DNA of 64,000 bases, taken from contig CM030933.1 of NCBI GenBank assembly GCA_018136815.1, positions 3,149,144 to 3,213,143 of the forward strand. Reading direction: 5' to 3'. This document shows, one piece after another, positions 31,150 to 43,000 of the stretch; the first letter of the stretch is position 1, and every line of letters begins with the position of its first letter. This DNA comes from Isochrysis galbana (lineage: Eukaryota > Haptophyta > Isochrysidales > Isochrysidaceae). Below the pieces are notes generated by a model, which worked only from the letters and a program-made list of their open reading frames with translations, was not told the origin of the DNA and ran no database searches. The position numbers were made by a program, and so were the translations under genes.

Positions 31150-31912
31150 TTCTCTTTCTCCCCCGTGAAAATAGTTTTTAAAGCTTAGAGTATCTAACAG
31201 CTAACAGTTTTAGAAATGACATAAGGTTACTAGGATTAATATTAAAATATAAAATATAAGTACAATATGGTAATTAAATTAAAGATTATTAGAGATGTAA
31301 TATAAAAATAGTAAAATTAAAAAATCTTACCAAAAATTCAAGTTAAATTAAATATCAGTCATTTTGATTTTGATCTCGTCAAGTAAAATATAAACATTAA
31401 GAATATTTAAAATAAATAAAAACCACAAAAAACCAAATAAATTTTACTATTATGTGTTTATTCAAACGATGCTATGACTATAAGTCTTCATTTTAAACTA
31501 AGGTTTACTAAGATAATTTCTATCAAGTTATAATTTTTAATTCAACATTTTTAAGGATCAAATTTATTGTCACTGAATAATAGTTTTATTACTAGTACTT
31601 CACTAAACTTTAATTTGAATAATTCATTGAAAAGTGTATTTTCGTAAAAAATGTTATAATGAATTACAATTAATTAATTAAAATTATCCATACGCTAATT
31701 CCGTTTTTGAATTTTATTCGAATAATTCATTGAAAAGTATATTTTCGTAAAAAATATTATAATAAATTATATTTTATTAGCTCATTCCGTTTTTGATATT
31801 TAATTATTTACTATCTGAATAATTAATTGAAAAGTATATTTTCATAAAAATATTATATTTATATTTAATTGATTAAAATTATTTCTACGATCATTCCTTT
31901 TTTATTTTAACA
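31150..31912. repeat. AT-rich island with ~100-bp tandem repeats
   Basis: About 760 bp of very AT-rich DNA inside GC-rich sequence. The right half is three degenerate tandem units starting at 31621, 31724 and 31821 (periods 103 and 97 bp), each beginning AATTCATTGAAAAGT then ATTTTCGTAAAAAAT and ending CTAATTCCGTTTTTGA. No open frame of note. It sits between two divergent genes and between the two palindrome arrays. Confidence 0.85.
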
Positions 31913-31971
31913 GCATAACCTCCCTCTCTTCTCTCTGCCCCCCCCCCTCTCTGCCTCTCTCTCTCTCTCTG

Positions 31972-32034
<63 letters not shown>

Positions 32035-32209
32035 CTCTCTCTCTCTGCCTCTCTCTCTCTCTGCCTCTCTCTCTCTCTGCCTCTCCCTCTCTCTGCCTCT
32101 CTCTCTCTCTGCCTCTCTCTCTCTCTGCCTCTCTCTCTCTCTCTGCCTCTCTCTCTCTCTGCCTCTCTCTCTCTCTGCCTCTCTCTCTCTCTCTGCCTCT
32201 CTCTCTCTC

Positions 32210-32304
<95 letters not shown>

Positions 32305-32317
32305 CTGTCTCTCTCTG

Positions 32318-32363
<46 letters not shown>
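31913..32363. repeat. Long CT microsatellite with interspersed CTGC units
   Basis: About 450 bp of (CT)n broken at intervals of roughly 14-20 bp by GC (CTCTCTCTCTGC units), so partly a higher-order minisatellite. The Arg-Glu-rich frame on the other strand is an artefact. Confidence 0.95.
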
Positions 32364-32368
<5 letters not shown>

Positions 32369-32680
32369 GCTTGCGGGGGAGGATAGCGCCTGGGGGCTCG
32401 AGGACGGCCCCCCGATAGCTACTGGGGGCCGTCGTTTCCCCCCGATAGCAAACGGGGGCAGTCTTTCGCCCCCGATAGCAAACGGGGGCCCGCCTTAAAA
32501 CGCGATAGCTCCCCGGGGCATGTAAAATCCCCCGATAGCTCTCGGGGGATTTTCTCGGTCCCCCGGTAGCTCTCGGGGGGGCTGTTGGCGATCGGGAGAA
32601 AATTTCCCCCCGATAGCTATCGGGGGCCCCCGATAGCTCTCGGGGGGCGTTGGCTCCTGGGGGGTAACATATATACTCCA
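32364..32680 (+). promoter_or_regulatory. GATAGC palindrome array upstream of the DUF6787-like gene
   Basis: About ten units of CCCCCGATAGC followed by TATC, TCTC, TACT or AAAC and then GGGGG, separated by 0-26 bp of variable sequence. The last units are perfect or near-perfect 20-bp palindromes. The array ends with GGGGGGCGTTGGCTCCTGGG and GGGTAACATATATA, 150-170 bp before the start codon at 32833. Together with the array at 30.9 kb it forms a large inverted repeat around the AT island and microsatellite. Confidence 0.75.
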
Positions 32681-32832
32681 CTTAGTATATATACTCCACC
32701 TCGTACTTTCATATATCACGTGGCTGGCCCAAACCTTGGCCTCGGCTGCGCCGCCCGCTACCCTCCCCCATCATCCCCTCCCGCCTTCCCCCCCCCCTCC
32801 CTCCCTCCTCCTCCCACGGGACGTGCCGAGGG

Positions 32833-33351
32833 ATGCTCGCCTCGCTCGCTCGGCCCTCGGCGGTGCGTCTGGGCTCGCTGGGCTACTCGCGGCTCTCGCG
32901 CAGGGTGGGGAGCCGGATGGTCTCAACGCCGCCTGGGGGACGCCCCAACGCCACTGCGCAGCAGCAGCAGCACACCGCGTGGGAGCGCTTGTGGGCGTGG
33001 ACGACCCAGCCTCGGCCGTCGTGGAAAGAGAATGGAGTGGAGGCAATCATCATCTGCACCGTGTTTGCGGTGACGGGGTCTACCTCGGTGGCGGTAGTAC
33101 GCCCCTTCCTCAAGCATACGATTGGACTGGAGGGCTCGATGCGTGAGGGGCCATGGTCGTATCGCATCCTCTCCTTGCTGCTGGTGTCGCCCATCTATGC
33201 CACCTTGCTGGTCACGTTCGGCACGGCAGCGGGGCGCCACACGTTTTTCGCCAGCATGGCACGCAAGATTTTTGGGCGATTCCTGCCGCCCGCGCTTGCA
33301 CGTCGAGTGGGATGTGGCCCGGCTCAAATGAAGGCTAGTCCGCCTCCATGA
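32833..33351 (+). CDS. Small DUF6787-like membrane protein, probably organellar
   Basis: Single-exon protein of 172 aa. The N-terminus (MLASLARPSAVRLGSLGYSR, then LSRRVGSR) is rich in Arg, Ser and Ala with no acidic residues, as in mitochondrial presequences. The core from about residue 62 has two hydrophobic segments: GVEAIIICTVFAVTGSTSVA and ILSLLLVSPIYATLLVTFGT, the second followed by AAGRHTFFASMARKIFGRF. This two-helix pattern (F..TGS.S, PL or PF, ...SP.Y..LL..FG...G...FF....K...R) is what I recall for bacterial DUF6787 proteins. The molecular function is unknown. It is divergently oriented to the phosphatase and separated from it by the palindrome/AT/CT region. The start is the first ATG that keeps the basic presequence. 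Confidence 0.6.
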   Translation: MLASLARPSAVRLGSLGYSRLSRRVGSRMVSTPPGGRPNATAQQQQHTAWERLWAWTTQPRPSWKENGVEAIIICTVFAVTGSTSVAVVRPFLKHTIGLEGSMREGPWSYRILSLLLVSPIYATLLVTFGTAAGRHTFFASMARKIFGRFLPPALARRVGCGPAQMKASPPP

Positions 33352-34137
33352 TGGGCTGACTGTCATCGTGTGATTGCAGTGATAGCAGTGTGATTGGCTT
33401 CTCATCATGGTGGCTAGGGGCGGCTTGCGAGCTTGCTTGCCTTCATGTTGTCAGCAACACTGTGCTGATAGAAGGCAGTGGCTGCGTGCACTTGGAATGG
33501 GCCAACAGCGCCACCCGCATCCGCGCTAGGGCGTGCACGAGTCGTACAATCGGAGCACAATCAATCAATGGGCAATTCAAAAAATAAACTGCACACTATG
33601 GCTGTTGCTGATTGGGGGAACGAGCGGTGTCCTCCCCTCCTCTCCTCCGCTTCCGCCTTCCCATTTCCCCCCCTTTCCCTTTCCTTTATGAGCATGAGCA
33701 TCTCCACCCCCCAACCTCCCCGACCCCTAATGCAACTAAGTTTATACTTGGTTGCGATGGAGCGCGCCGACACGGCTCTTCGCTCTTCTCTCCTCAGGGC
33801 CCCCGCCGAGAGGGGCACCCCAGCCCACCTGGAGCCAAAAAAAACATCTGCATCTGCTGAAGATTGAGGCTACTACCGCTAGCTATAAAGGACCACGCAC
33901 TCACGGTACCAACTCACGCCATCGCCTATACCCCAGAACACCCACTCCCTTTACACTACTCCCTTCATTCCTTTGTCTTTGGTATCGGGGGGGGGGGGGG
34001 GGGGCGTGCACTACGTCGGGCCAAGCGCAAGGGGCGGACTGGGGCACTGGGGCACACTTGTTGTGGGGTGCGTTCCTGTGTTCCTGTGGCAGACAAACGT
34101 AGAACGCCTTCTGCTTCTGCAACTATCTAATAATAAT
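33352..34137. other. Intergenic region with AACTAAGT palindrome copy 3 and a long G run
   Basis: Contains AACTAAGTTTATACTTGGTT at 33734-33753 (one mismatch in the palindrome) and a run of about 20 G near 33985-34005. No gene is supported. Confidence 0.5.
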
Positions 34138-34280
34138 CAATGTTATATCCTAGCCAATCCCACTAGCTAATTGGACATAACTTTTCCGTCCCGGAATCCC
34201 GCCATGCCTGACGGGCCAGGTGTCCGAGTGATACCGGGGGGTGGGGGCACTGCCCCCTCCCCTCGATATTTGTCCTCCCC
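34138..34280 (+). repeat. Dispersed repeat Q, copy 2
   Basis: Matches 9294-9425 with few differences, starting TATCCTAGCCAATCCCACTA and running to GATACCGGGGGG and CCTCGATATTTG. Confidence 0.8.
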
Positions 34281-34399
34281 CCAGTGCATGCACCGACCCC
34301 GCGCACCCCAGCGCGTCCTCTCCTCGAGTCCACGCTGGGGGAAAACCCTTTCGGGTAAAACAACGCAGGGGGGGGGGGGGGGCACTCGTGAGATAGGAG

Positions 34400-34520
34400 C
34401 CCAGAAGCGCTAATCTCCCTCGCTAGAGCGAGTGGCCGCGGCGAGCCGCGGCCCTTCCCTCCTGGCTCTGGCGCCCCCGTCTTCTCTCACCCAAACGGGG
34501 CGAGAAGACACGTATCTGCC
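34400..34520 (+). repeat. Dispersed repeat R, copy 2
   Basis: Reverse complement of 11588-11692, including GCGCTAATCTCCCTCGCTAG, GCCGCGGCGAGCCGCGGC and CGTCTTCTCTCACCC. Confidence 0.8.
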
Positions 34521-34599
34521 GGAGGGGAGAGCTGCCGCTCCCCCCTCCTCTCCCTCTTCCCTTTTCCTCCTCTCTTCCCTGCGGCGGGGGCCCATGGCG

Positions 34600-34995
34600 C
34601 GCGCCTGCGGCCCCTCTTCAGGTCCCCAGGTGGCCTGCAGGGGCCTGAGAGCACAGCTCAGGGGGCAGGTGAGGCTGGGGCATGGCCCCGGCCCCTCCTG
34701 CCTCTCCCTCGCTGGCGCTCCGAGCCCCTGCGGGTCGACTGGAGCTGGCTGGGGGGTCCTGAACAGGGGGGCCCAGGGGGAGGAGGGGCTGGTCAGAGGG
34801 ATGGGCTGGCCACGACAGGCCAGGGCGGGCGAATCAGGCGTGCCTGTGGGGAGAGGGATGGGTCAGCATGGCAGTGTGCTGCAGGCCATCAGGCGTGCCA
34901 GGAGAGTGGGTGGTTCCTCCCCCATGGCAGGGGAGGAGTGGAGAGAGAGGGGGGCTCGTGCCCCCCCATGGGCGAACTAAGTATAAACTTAGTTG
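34600..34995 (-). repeat. GC-rich repeat with terminal AACTAAGT palindrome, copy 2
   Basis: Inverted relative to 9440-9770. It ends in GGGCGAACTAAGTATAAACT TAGTT at 34971-34994 and contains GGCGCTCCGAGCCCCTGC, GCTGGCTGGGGGGTCCTG and GGAGAGTGGGTGGTTCCTCC. Confidence 0.75.
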
Positions 34996-35172
34996 GCTTC
35001 TGCAACTATCTTGTCGTGCCCCCGGGGGGGCTCGGCCCCCGCCCTTTGCCTTTTGCCTTTGGAGTCGTTCTCGTCTAGTGCCGCTCTTCCGCGGTGCCTG
35101 CCTATCGCGTGGTGAGGTGTCATCCCGCACTTATATCGCAAATGAGGAGAAACTATTGTTATAGTTTGACCT

Positions 35173-36080
35173 ATGGAGCGTGCCGCGACCGCTCCCGAGC
35201 CCCAGGCGACCCTCGCCACCGCGCCCCACCTGGGACGCCCCATGCCGCCCGAGGCGGCTCGTCAGAAAGCCCTCTCAAAGCCCATCCAGCCCATCCAAAC
35301 CACACCCGCGCAAGCGCGCGGGGTGGCGAGCACTGGCACCGAACAGGTTGCCACCATGGCTCTGCGTAGCATGCAGGGGGTCTTTGAGACCCCCTCCAAC
35401 AGTGGGAAGCCCTCCCACCCCAAGAGCACCTCATGTGGGAGGGCAGCTCAGCTGCCCTTCCCATGGTGGAAACCTCTACCATCAGTGCACCCATCATGGG
35501 AGGGCACTTCACAACCATCAATCTTCCCTGGAGAGCACCCCATGCCTCTGTTTCCCAACTTGTTGACACACTTGTTTTCTTCACCCCACTCCTGTGGGCC
35601 ACAAGTACCTACAGCTCAGTGCCCTGCCTTGGGCCCTCTTTCAACACTAGACTCCCTCTCCCACTCCCCCTTCACACCACAACCAACCCAAACAGCACGA
35701 ACCCCCTCACCCTCTGTTTCAAGCACCAAAATTTTCAACTCAAACTCAAGACCCATGTTGATACACTTGCACTTATCGTTTTCACCCCACTCTTGTGGGC
35801 CACAAGCACCTACAACTCAGTGCCCTTTGGGCCCTCTTCCAATACCTGACTCCCTATCCCACTCCCTCTTCCAACTACCAACAACCCAAGAAGCACAACC
35901 CCCCTCGCCCTCTTTTTCAAGCACCAATAATTTCGACTCAAGACAAGAGGGAGGACATGTCTTGAGGCGGCGTCGCTGCCCATGCCTAGCGCAAGGGTAT
36001 AGCGCCCCCACTCAGACATCTCCTTCCCCACAGCTCCTCTCTGAGGAGTTGCTCCTCTCCCTCCCATTAGGCCCCCTTGC
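35173..36080 (+). other. Low-complexity proline/serine-rich open frame with internal duplication
   Basis: A frame of 329 codons starts at 35173 and continues into repeat S. It has no recognisable domain and is dominated by Pro, Ser and Thr. Two halves are related: TPHSCGPQ-like segments with PTAQCPALGPLSTLDSLSHS and PTTQCPLGPLPIPDSLSHSL, a duplication of about 190 bp (35570-35740 and 35780-35940). Because its end lies inside a dispersed repeat, it is probably not a gene, although a diverged gene cannot be excluded. Confidence 0.3.
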
Positions 36081-36300
36081 CTGCGAGACCAGAACAGGAT
36101 CCTGGCGTGGGGGGCTGTTTGAGTGTGGAGGGAGGGGCGCTACAGCTAGCGCAGGTAGCTAGTGAAGAGCTGGGTGGCATAAGGGGGAAGGGTGCTTGCG
36201 CTTGCCGCGGCAGGGAGTCCTGTCTTGAGTTAGCGCTAGTTCCGTTCCTTTGCCGCGCCGCGACCCATAAAAATTTGTTAAAAATAAAAAATTATATCGC
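36080..36300 (-). repeat. Dispersed repeat S, copy 2
   Basis: Reverse complement of 12010-12240, from GAGACCAGAACAGGATCCTG to GCGACCCATAAAAATTTGTT. Confidence 0.8.
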
Positions 36301-37094
36301 AAATGAGGAATGAGGGCGGGTACTGCGTACTGCACCTTTTTTCGGGCCGGATTTTTTTGTCGTTCTTTTTTCGTCATTCTCTTCGTTCTCCTGCGGGCGC
36401 GTGATGCGGCTCTTCGCTGGAATCGCGTTCGGGCGACAAGCTCGCGGCATTCACTTAAACAGGACGATTTATCCAATATCATCGCGGGGTTTGCACAAGC
36501 GTGTCGAGATGAAGCGGAGCGGAGGGGACGGGAAGGGCGATCTCGCCCTCGCCAGAGGGAGGGGGCTGAGAATCCCGGAGGGGCAGGGAAGAGAGCGGAA
36601 CGCCAGACTTTACCGATGTCAAAATTTTGGCAACGAGGGGTACATTTCTATTTTACGCCTGACGCCCTAGGCCCCTCCAAAACTTAAAAAAATCTGAAGA
36701 TTCAAGACCCCTCCAAAACTAAAACGCGCAACTCCAACTCCTAGTTCCTAGCATGTTTGGAAACTTCCACAGCTTTGGAAACGTCGTACGCAGCAATAGC
36801 ATCACCGCGCAAAGCGGAAACTTTTTCCAACACTGCATGCCGAAATCAAGCAATTCTAATAGTGCGTGTGCTCTCGACTCCCGAAACTGCTTACGACCAT
36901 CCCCGCAGCCTCTTCTCCTACGATGAACAGCCAAGAACGTGTGAGCCATAGCGTAGAAAGAGATTGCCGCCCTCGCTCGAGGATACAAGCAGCACGGTGA
37001 AGACAACGGCAACACATAGGACTGATCCGCCCAGCGACGAAAGGATGAGATGCAATGAGCAAGAGAGGAGCACAATCCAAGATGATCAGTGGGG
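36301..37094. other. Intergenic region downstream of magnesium chelatase H
   Basis: Contains the short repeat TATATCGCAAATGAGGA (also at 35131) and a duplicated CCCCTCCAAAACT (36673 and 36710). No gene is supported. The end nearest 37095 presumably holds the 3' untranslated region of the chelatase gene. Confidence 0.4.
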
Positions 37095-40000
37095 TCACTT
37101 CCCACCCATGTCTTCGTTCGCGACAGCTCGCACCCCTAATTCTACCACGTCCTCTGCATCAGCGTACATATCCTTCAACGTATCTAGTTGCTCCTCTGAT
37201 GCCGATGTCCACATCCCTCTGCCGTAAGCCTCGAGCAAGCGACGGGCTACGTTGCGTATTGCCTCTGGGTTGCTCTTTGCCAACCTCCTTCGCATGTCTT
37301 CATCGGCGACGTACCGTTCAAAAGCTCCCTGGAACGCCCACTCGTCCGCGAATCTAGCAGTAGCTCCCCATCCAACCATAGCGGTAAATCGCTGAGAGAT
37401 TTCATACGCGCCGCCCGAACCTTGTGACGCCATCGCTTCTGCCCACACCGGGTTTAGCAGTTTGCTACGATACTCCATTCTGAGGCAGGTTTCAAGATCC
37501 CGAGACACCGGAGTGCTGCGTGTGAAGGCCTCAACCACACTGACCCCGACATGTAAATTGCTCAAAGCTCCCGACGCGTGCTCTTCTTCTACGCCTTCCG
37601 CGAGCTTCCTACGTTGTCGTGCGCTCTCTGCCGACGCCTTTAGAGCTCCAGTGTTGGCATAGTATTCTTGGATATCGGTTAGACCGTATTCCACCTACAA
37701 GTGAACCGGCAGGCCGAGGGGTGACTGGGCTTAAGCGTGCCTTCAGGGCCTGCAACACTCGGTCACAACTACAACGTATAAGGAATATCGATCGATCGAC
37801 CCGCACCAAGATCCCAGGTGAGATGGGTGTGCGCACCGAGTCGACCATTTGAACAATCCTTTCCGTGGTACCAAGCAGCTTTTCGAGCACCGCCTCCCTT
37901 GCGACACCCTGCTTCTCCTTGTGACGGCCATAGGAGACGCCGTTGCGGCTCGCCCATGTGGCGCCTAGATCTGCGGTAGTTTCCCAGTCGCCCGAACCCA
38001 CGAGCTCGTTTACGAGAGATCCGTAATCCCCCGGTGGATTTGAAAAGAGGCGAGACGCGGGGCGCTCTTCCCTGCACGCACGGTTGTATAAATCTCAGAG
38101 TCGCTTGTAAGGAGGGGACAGGGCCCGTGCTGTGACCAAATACGTCCACGAATCTCAACGCACCCTTCGGCTTCAAGCTCCATAGCGTGTTTTCTAATGT
38201 AGTTGAGCGCCGGCGGTTCGTCGGCATTCGCTGCGCGCTCAAAGAGGTCGTCGAGCAAATCCACGACGTTCGAGAAGCTATCGCGGAAGATGGCAGAGAG
38301 CGAAGCAAGGACGTCGATTCGCGGGCGACCAGGAGGGTAGAGCTGGTCTAGCGGCAAAAGTTCGTACCTGCGGGACATCGCAAGGCGCTGTATGGGGGCT
38401 GGGGAAGGGGTGGGAAGGCGGGTGGAGGAGTTGGGTTTCCCTACCCGAGAGGGGCAGCGCACCGTCCGACTCGCCCAGTCGCTTCGTGAACAACAGTAGC
38501 GCCGACAATTTCTAGAACTACCGCCACCGCCTCACCACGCGTCTTGATCTCATTCAGGCCCCACAACGCAACGGCAATGGTCTCCGGCCACACGCCCCCA
38601 GCTGTGTCCCTTTGAGCCAAAAGTACTTGTCTAGCCGCTGCCGCTCCGCGCAAGCTGGCCGTGGTAGACGGCACACGGTAAGGATCGAGGGCGTGGATGT
38701 TGCGCCCCGTTGGGAGAACGCCGGCACCGTCACGGAGAAGGTCCCCTCCCACGCCGGGGCGGACATAACCCCCATCGAGGGCGTGCATCAGGGAGTCGAT
38801 CTCATCAGATGTGCGCCATAGCTTTTGACGAATTTCGACGGCTTCCAAAAATTGAGGCGCAAGCGCTTGCAAGCCTGACGACCCACCGTGGAGAGATATT
38901 GGGTCATCGTCCACGCAAAGAAGACGGTGGGCCCTTCCCTCTAGTGTTTCCATCATAGGCGTCTCATCGTAGGCTTTTATTGTTGTGCCTCCTATTGCTC
39001 TAAGATTTTTGGCATGTTTTGCTCCCGCTGCCATCGACACGTTGGCGCATTCAATGCATGATCTCTTCGAGACGGCGCGAGAAGCTCTCGAAATTTGCGT
39101 CGTGAAGAATTGAAGAAGCTCTTCACGCTTCTTGGTAAAGTACTTTAGCATTGCAGTACCGGGAATCCAAGACCTCATTGGTGCTATCTCCGGATGGGCA
39201 TTGCTTGCCGCCGCAGCGGTAGATAATACCTCCCCTGAGAGAGCGTCCATAGTGGCAGCCTCCGCATCAGCCGCGAGCGCGTCGGCAGCAATTCTTGAAG
39301 TCCAAGAGAAGGCATGCGGGTCGGACTCGATCAGCGCGGCTGATGCGTCAGCCACCGATGCGCCGCGAGGCATGGCTGATACTACACGGAGAATTTGTTG
39401 AAGGCCTGCCGCTTTGGACATCGAGTCCGCCGATCCTTCTAATATTGTGACAAGCCGCGGTGGCCATGTCCTCGGCTGTGTGTCTTGTCGCTGCTCGTCC
39501 TCGTCAATGGCTTTGACTAGGTGTTCACCCTCGGATCTGATTGGTTCAATTTTGTCAGACTTGCCGGCTTGTGAGGCAGCCTTGGTGCTATGCTGCAACT
39601 CTTCCGGGACCTTAGGGGATTGTGCGATTTGTTGTGGCGCGCTCGGTGGCCATTGGTCCTCGAAGTAGGCATTCAAGTAAGAGAAAGCGAGATCTTCGTC
39701 GGGCGGGCGGCCAAGCACATGGAGCCCCTACATGTATGTTACGGGGGGCATAGTCAGATAGCGCAAGTTCGATATTGTAAGTAGGAAGGCCGAGTAGTTG
39801 GCAAGACACACAAAGCTCAAGAAGAAGCCGAGGCTCAGATGGTCGATCTAAGCGCCACGGCTCGGAGCATCAACGTTTTGCGGGGGCTTGATGCACCTTT
39901 GAGAAGAGGCGCTCTTGTAGTTCGAGCAGGTGGGCTTCGACTCGCAGCATGTACATATCAAATGCAGAGTTCCAGGAGGACAGCTTGGATTGGTCTTCCC

Positions 40001-43000
40001 TCAACAGCGCTGCAAGGGCCTCAACCCGCTCGCCATCGATAGAGGGTGTGGTCTTTTCTCCAAGCTCTCCGAGCACAAGCGAAGTCTTCTCATCATCAGG
40101 CAAAGCCCCCCAAAGAATTACCTCGGGCGGGGGAGGCACGTCCGCTGCAAATCCTGAAGAGGTGATGGTATCAGCAATTGACGAGCGAAGAGCACTTCGC
40201 GACTGCGGCTCAGAGCGGTATTCGGAGACGAGCTCGCGCAATTTTGCCACCTGGCGGGTGAACAAGAGACAAGGACGTCATTAAACAAGGGGTTTGAGAA
40301 GATGCCCATGGATGGCAAAAGCTCGTGGAGGCAGCAGTCTGGGCGGCGCGATAGGTTCAAATTCCCAGCCGAACCCGGGCTGATATGACTACCCGACTCC
40401 CGATGCGGGGGGGGTGTCTCACCTCTCCGTAGAGCCCCGCACGTCCGTATGGTGGCACTAGATGCGAGATAAGAGTGGCATACCCTCGTCGTTTTGCCAG
40501 AATGGCCTCACTAGGATTGTTGGCGGCGTAAACGTACAGGTTGGGCGCCGAACCGAGCAATGCATCCGGCCAAGAATGAGCAGTGCCGCCTAGGGGCGAA
40601 CCAGGCAACCATTCAACTGTGCCATGCATTCCGAAATGAACTAACGCATCGATGCCGATGCCAACGCCGCCCTGCGGCAAAGCGTCCTTCCACATCGCAG
40701 TACGATCCCATTTCTTTTCGTGTACATTGCAGGCTGCGCCTCCATCGATCTTTGCATCCGTGACGGAGTCGATTTCCCCATGCTCTTCCATCAGCCATTT
40801 GTAGAATGCTGCATACTGCGGGTGTGGCGTCAGATCTCTCTCGAAGCTCAGCCTCATCGGATCGCCTTCAATGCCCAACATTGGCTGCACACCTAAGAAG
40901 ACATTGCCTAGCCGCAGGCCGGCGCAAACCATCTTTCCGTCGGACTGCGTCGCGAGCCCACGGTAGAAATCGAGTTGTCCCCACTGCTTCTCCATCTTCG
41001 TCGACAGCTCCGGCCCTAGCCATCGGCGAAGAGTCGCTGCATCTATAGCTTGGGCAATGACCTGTGCATTTCCCAAGCCCTTGTGACGATTGTCAAACCC
41101 TGTCTCCTCTTCATTGGAACCCTTCGTCCCCGTGAGTGCCGCCTCTAGTACTCTCGGCAATTTTTCAGCGCCTCCAGCCAATGCCGCCTCGGTGTTGATT
41201 ACTGCCAGAGCTGAAACAAGAGCCTGTCCGCTGAGCTCCTTCACATCGTTGACGCCGAGGTCATATCCCTCCTCTTTGAGTCTCACCAAAAGAGCCTCGA
41301 GTGAAGAGGGAACATCCAACAGAGCAGCCGTGCCTGTGGCGCCAACATTTGGAGGGAAACCGTAGAGTATCACAGCCACCCGTCGATGGCAAGGAGGCTT
41401 GGAACGGAGTCGGAGCCAGCCGTGCAAACGTGAGGCGAGCTTATCCAGGCGCTCGTGGTCTAGTATGACGTCGTCGCCGTCCAGTCCACCGAGCACAAGC
41501 GTCTCGATCGCCCCATCCAACTCCGGAAGGGCGTACAGGACGACCTTAGGTGCATGAGGGACGCAGGGAGCAAAAATGGGGAACTGAGATGGTTCCGGCC
41601 AGGCAGCGGATTTGCAGTTTGTGTGTACCCAACATCGGCCGACCAATTGTGCCTCACCTGCTGCAGTCCCATCACCCCATTCCGTTTCCAATCTTTCTCA
41701 CTTTGGAGTAGGAGCGGCGCTGCAACACAATACGGTACATCCAGCTCGGCGAGGATCGACGCCGCGATATCTGTGCGCCTTCCCGCGGCCATCGAACCGG
41801 CGGGTCCTCCTACAAGAGGGAACCCGATTGTGTTGACCACTGCGTCGACGCGCACTCTCCCGAGAGCTGCTAACCCTGTTCCAGCATCACGGGCCACCGT
41901 TTGCTTTGCTTCCCGAGACTTGGAAGTGAAGCAGTCCCTTACAACAGTATGGGCCTCGACTCCGTTAATGAATATGGGCAACGGCCGAAGCCCGTTCTTC
42001 TCTAGCGACATGATGAGCTCATCGATGTACTTCAGGCGGGAGACAACGTGCTTTCGATACAACAACACACCCACATTGGGAGCGCTAGTGACACGCAGAG
42101 ACCTCGGCATCCCACTACTCTCGCTACCATACCAGTGCAGATACTCGCTCAGAGATTCAAAGTACTTGCCAGGTGCCTTAGGATGAACAAGACCAATGGC
42201 AGGAGTTTCCATTGGGGGGGGAAGCTCGAACAATGCGCCTGTATGCCTGTGAGTTGAGCCTGCACTCCTACCAAGTGCGGAGCGAGTTTCCATCACTTGT
42301 GTAGCAGACAATCCAAGCCGGCGTCCCAACAGCCTAAGCATGTTCTCCACGTTGGTGGCACCGCCCTGATTCCAGTATGCGTAAACCTCCAACCACAAGC
42401 GCAAGTCTGCGGCCTTCTCGCCGGGGACGAATCGAAGCAATCCAGGTCCCAACTTTAGGAACTTGAGATAGCCCGCAAGCCGATCCTCTTCCTTTGAGGA
42501 GCCAAATTTCGAGAGCAAAGCCTTTACGGGAGCCGGAGGCCCACTGCCACCATCCGCCATAGTGAAGGATCCCACGCGAGTGAGCGACATCAGCTCGAGC
42601 GCCGACTCAAAGATGAAACGTGTTTTCACGCGCTCAACTCTCGGGGTGAGCCAGGCAACCTCATCGTAGTCAAACAGTAGACTGCCAAAGAAGACATCTG
42701 CGTCGCGCAAGGCGTGCTCGAGCTCGTCGTGGCCAATGTCTCGATCGGTGAAGAAGCGTACATCCAGCTCGTCGCGCACGCTCGCTTCGACCTTGGTGTA
42801 GAGCGCGGTGTTGAACTGTTCAAAGCCAGTTAGCACGACTGCGAGCCCTCTCTCGGCATGCAGCTGCAGGGTGTGCGGGGCGCGGCGGCGGGCAGTAGGG
42901 CAAGGCGTTGGACGAAGGCAGAGGGCTGCACCTGCGCCGCACACAAGCCAGAGTGCCAGCAGCCCGCGCAGCCCATGGCGAACGCCCGGCTGCGTGAGAG

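Noticed and set aside
31150-31912. AT-rich island as inserted mitochondrial or plastid DNA
   Set aside because: No organelle gene, tRNA or rRNA can be recognised in it, so the origin is left open.
32364-32680. CRISPR-like look of repeated palindromes with short variable spacers
   Set aside because: Spacers are 0-26 bp and irregular, repeats are themselves palindromic and variable, no cas genes exist here, and the genome is eukaryotic.
31913-32681. Open frame of about 260 codons rich in Arg-Glu on the minus strand
   Set aside because: It is the translation of a (CT)n microsatellite and of the palindrome array, without independent coding evidence.
35173-36162. 329-codon open frame as a gene
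   Set aside because: Proline/serine-rich with internal duplication and running into a dispersed repeat; no domain. Kept only as a described region.
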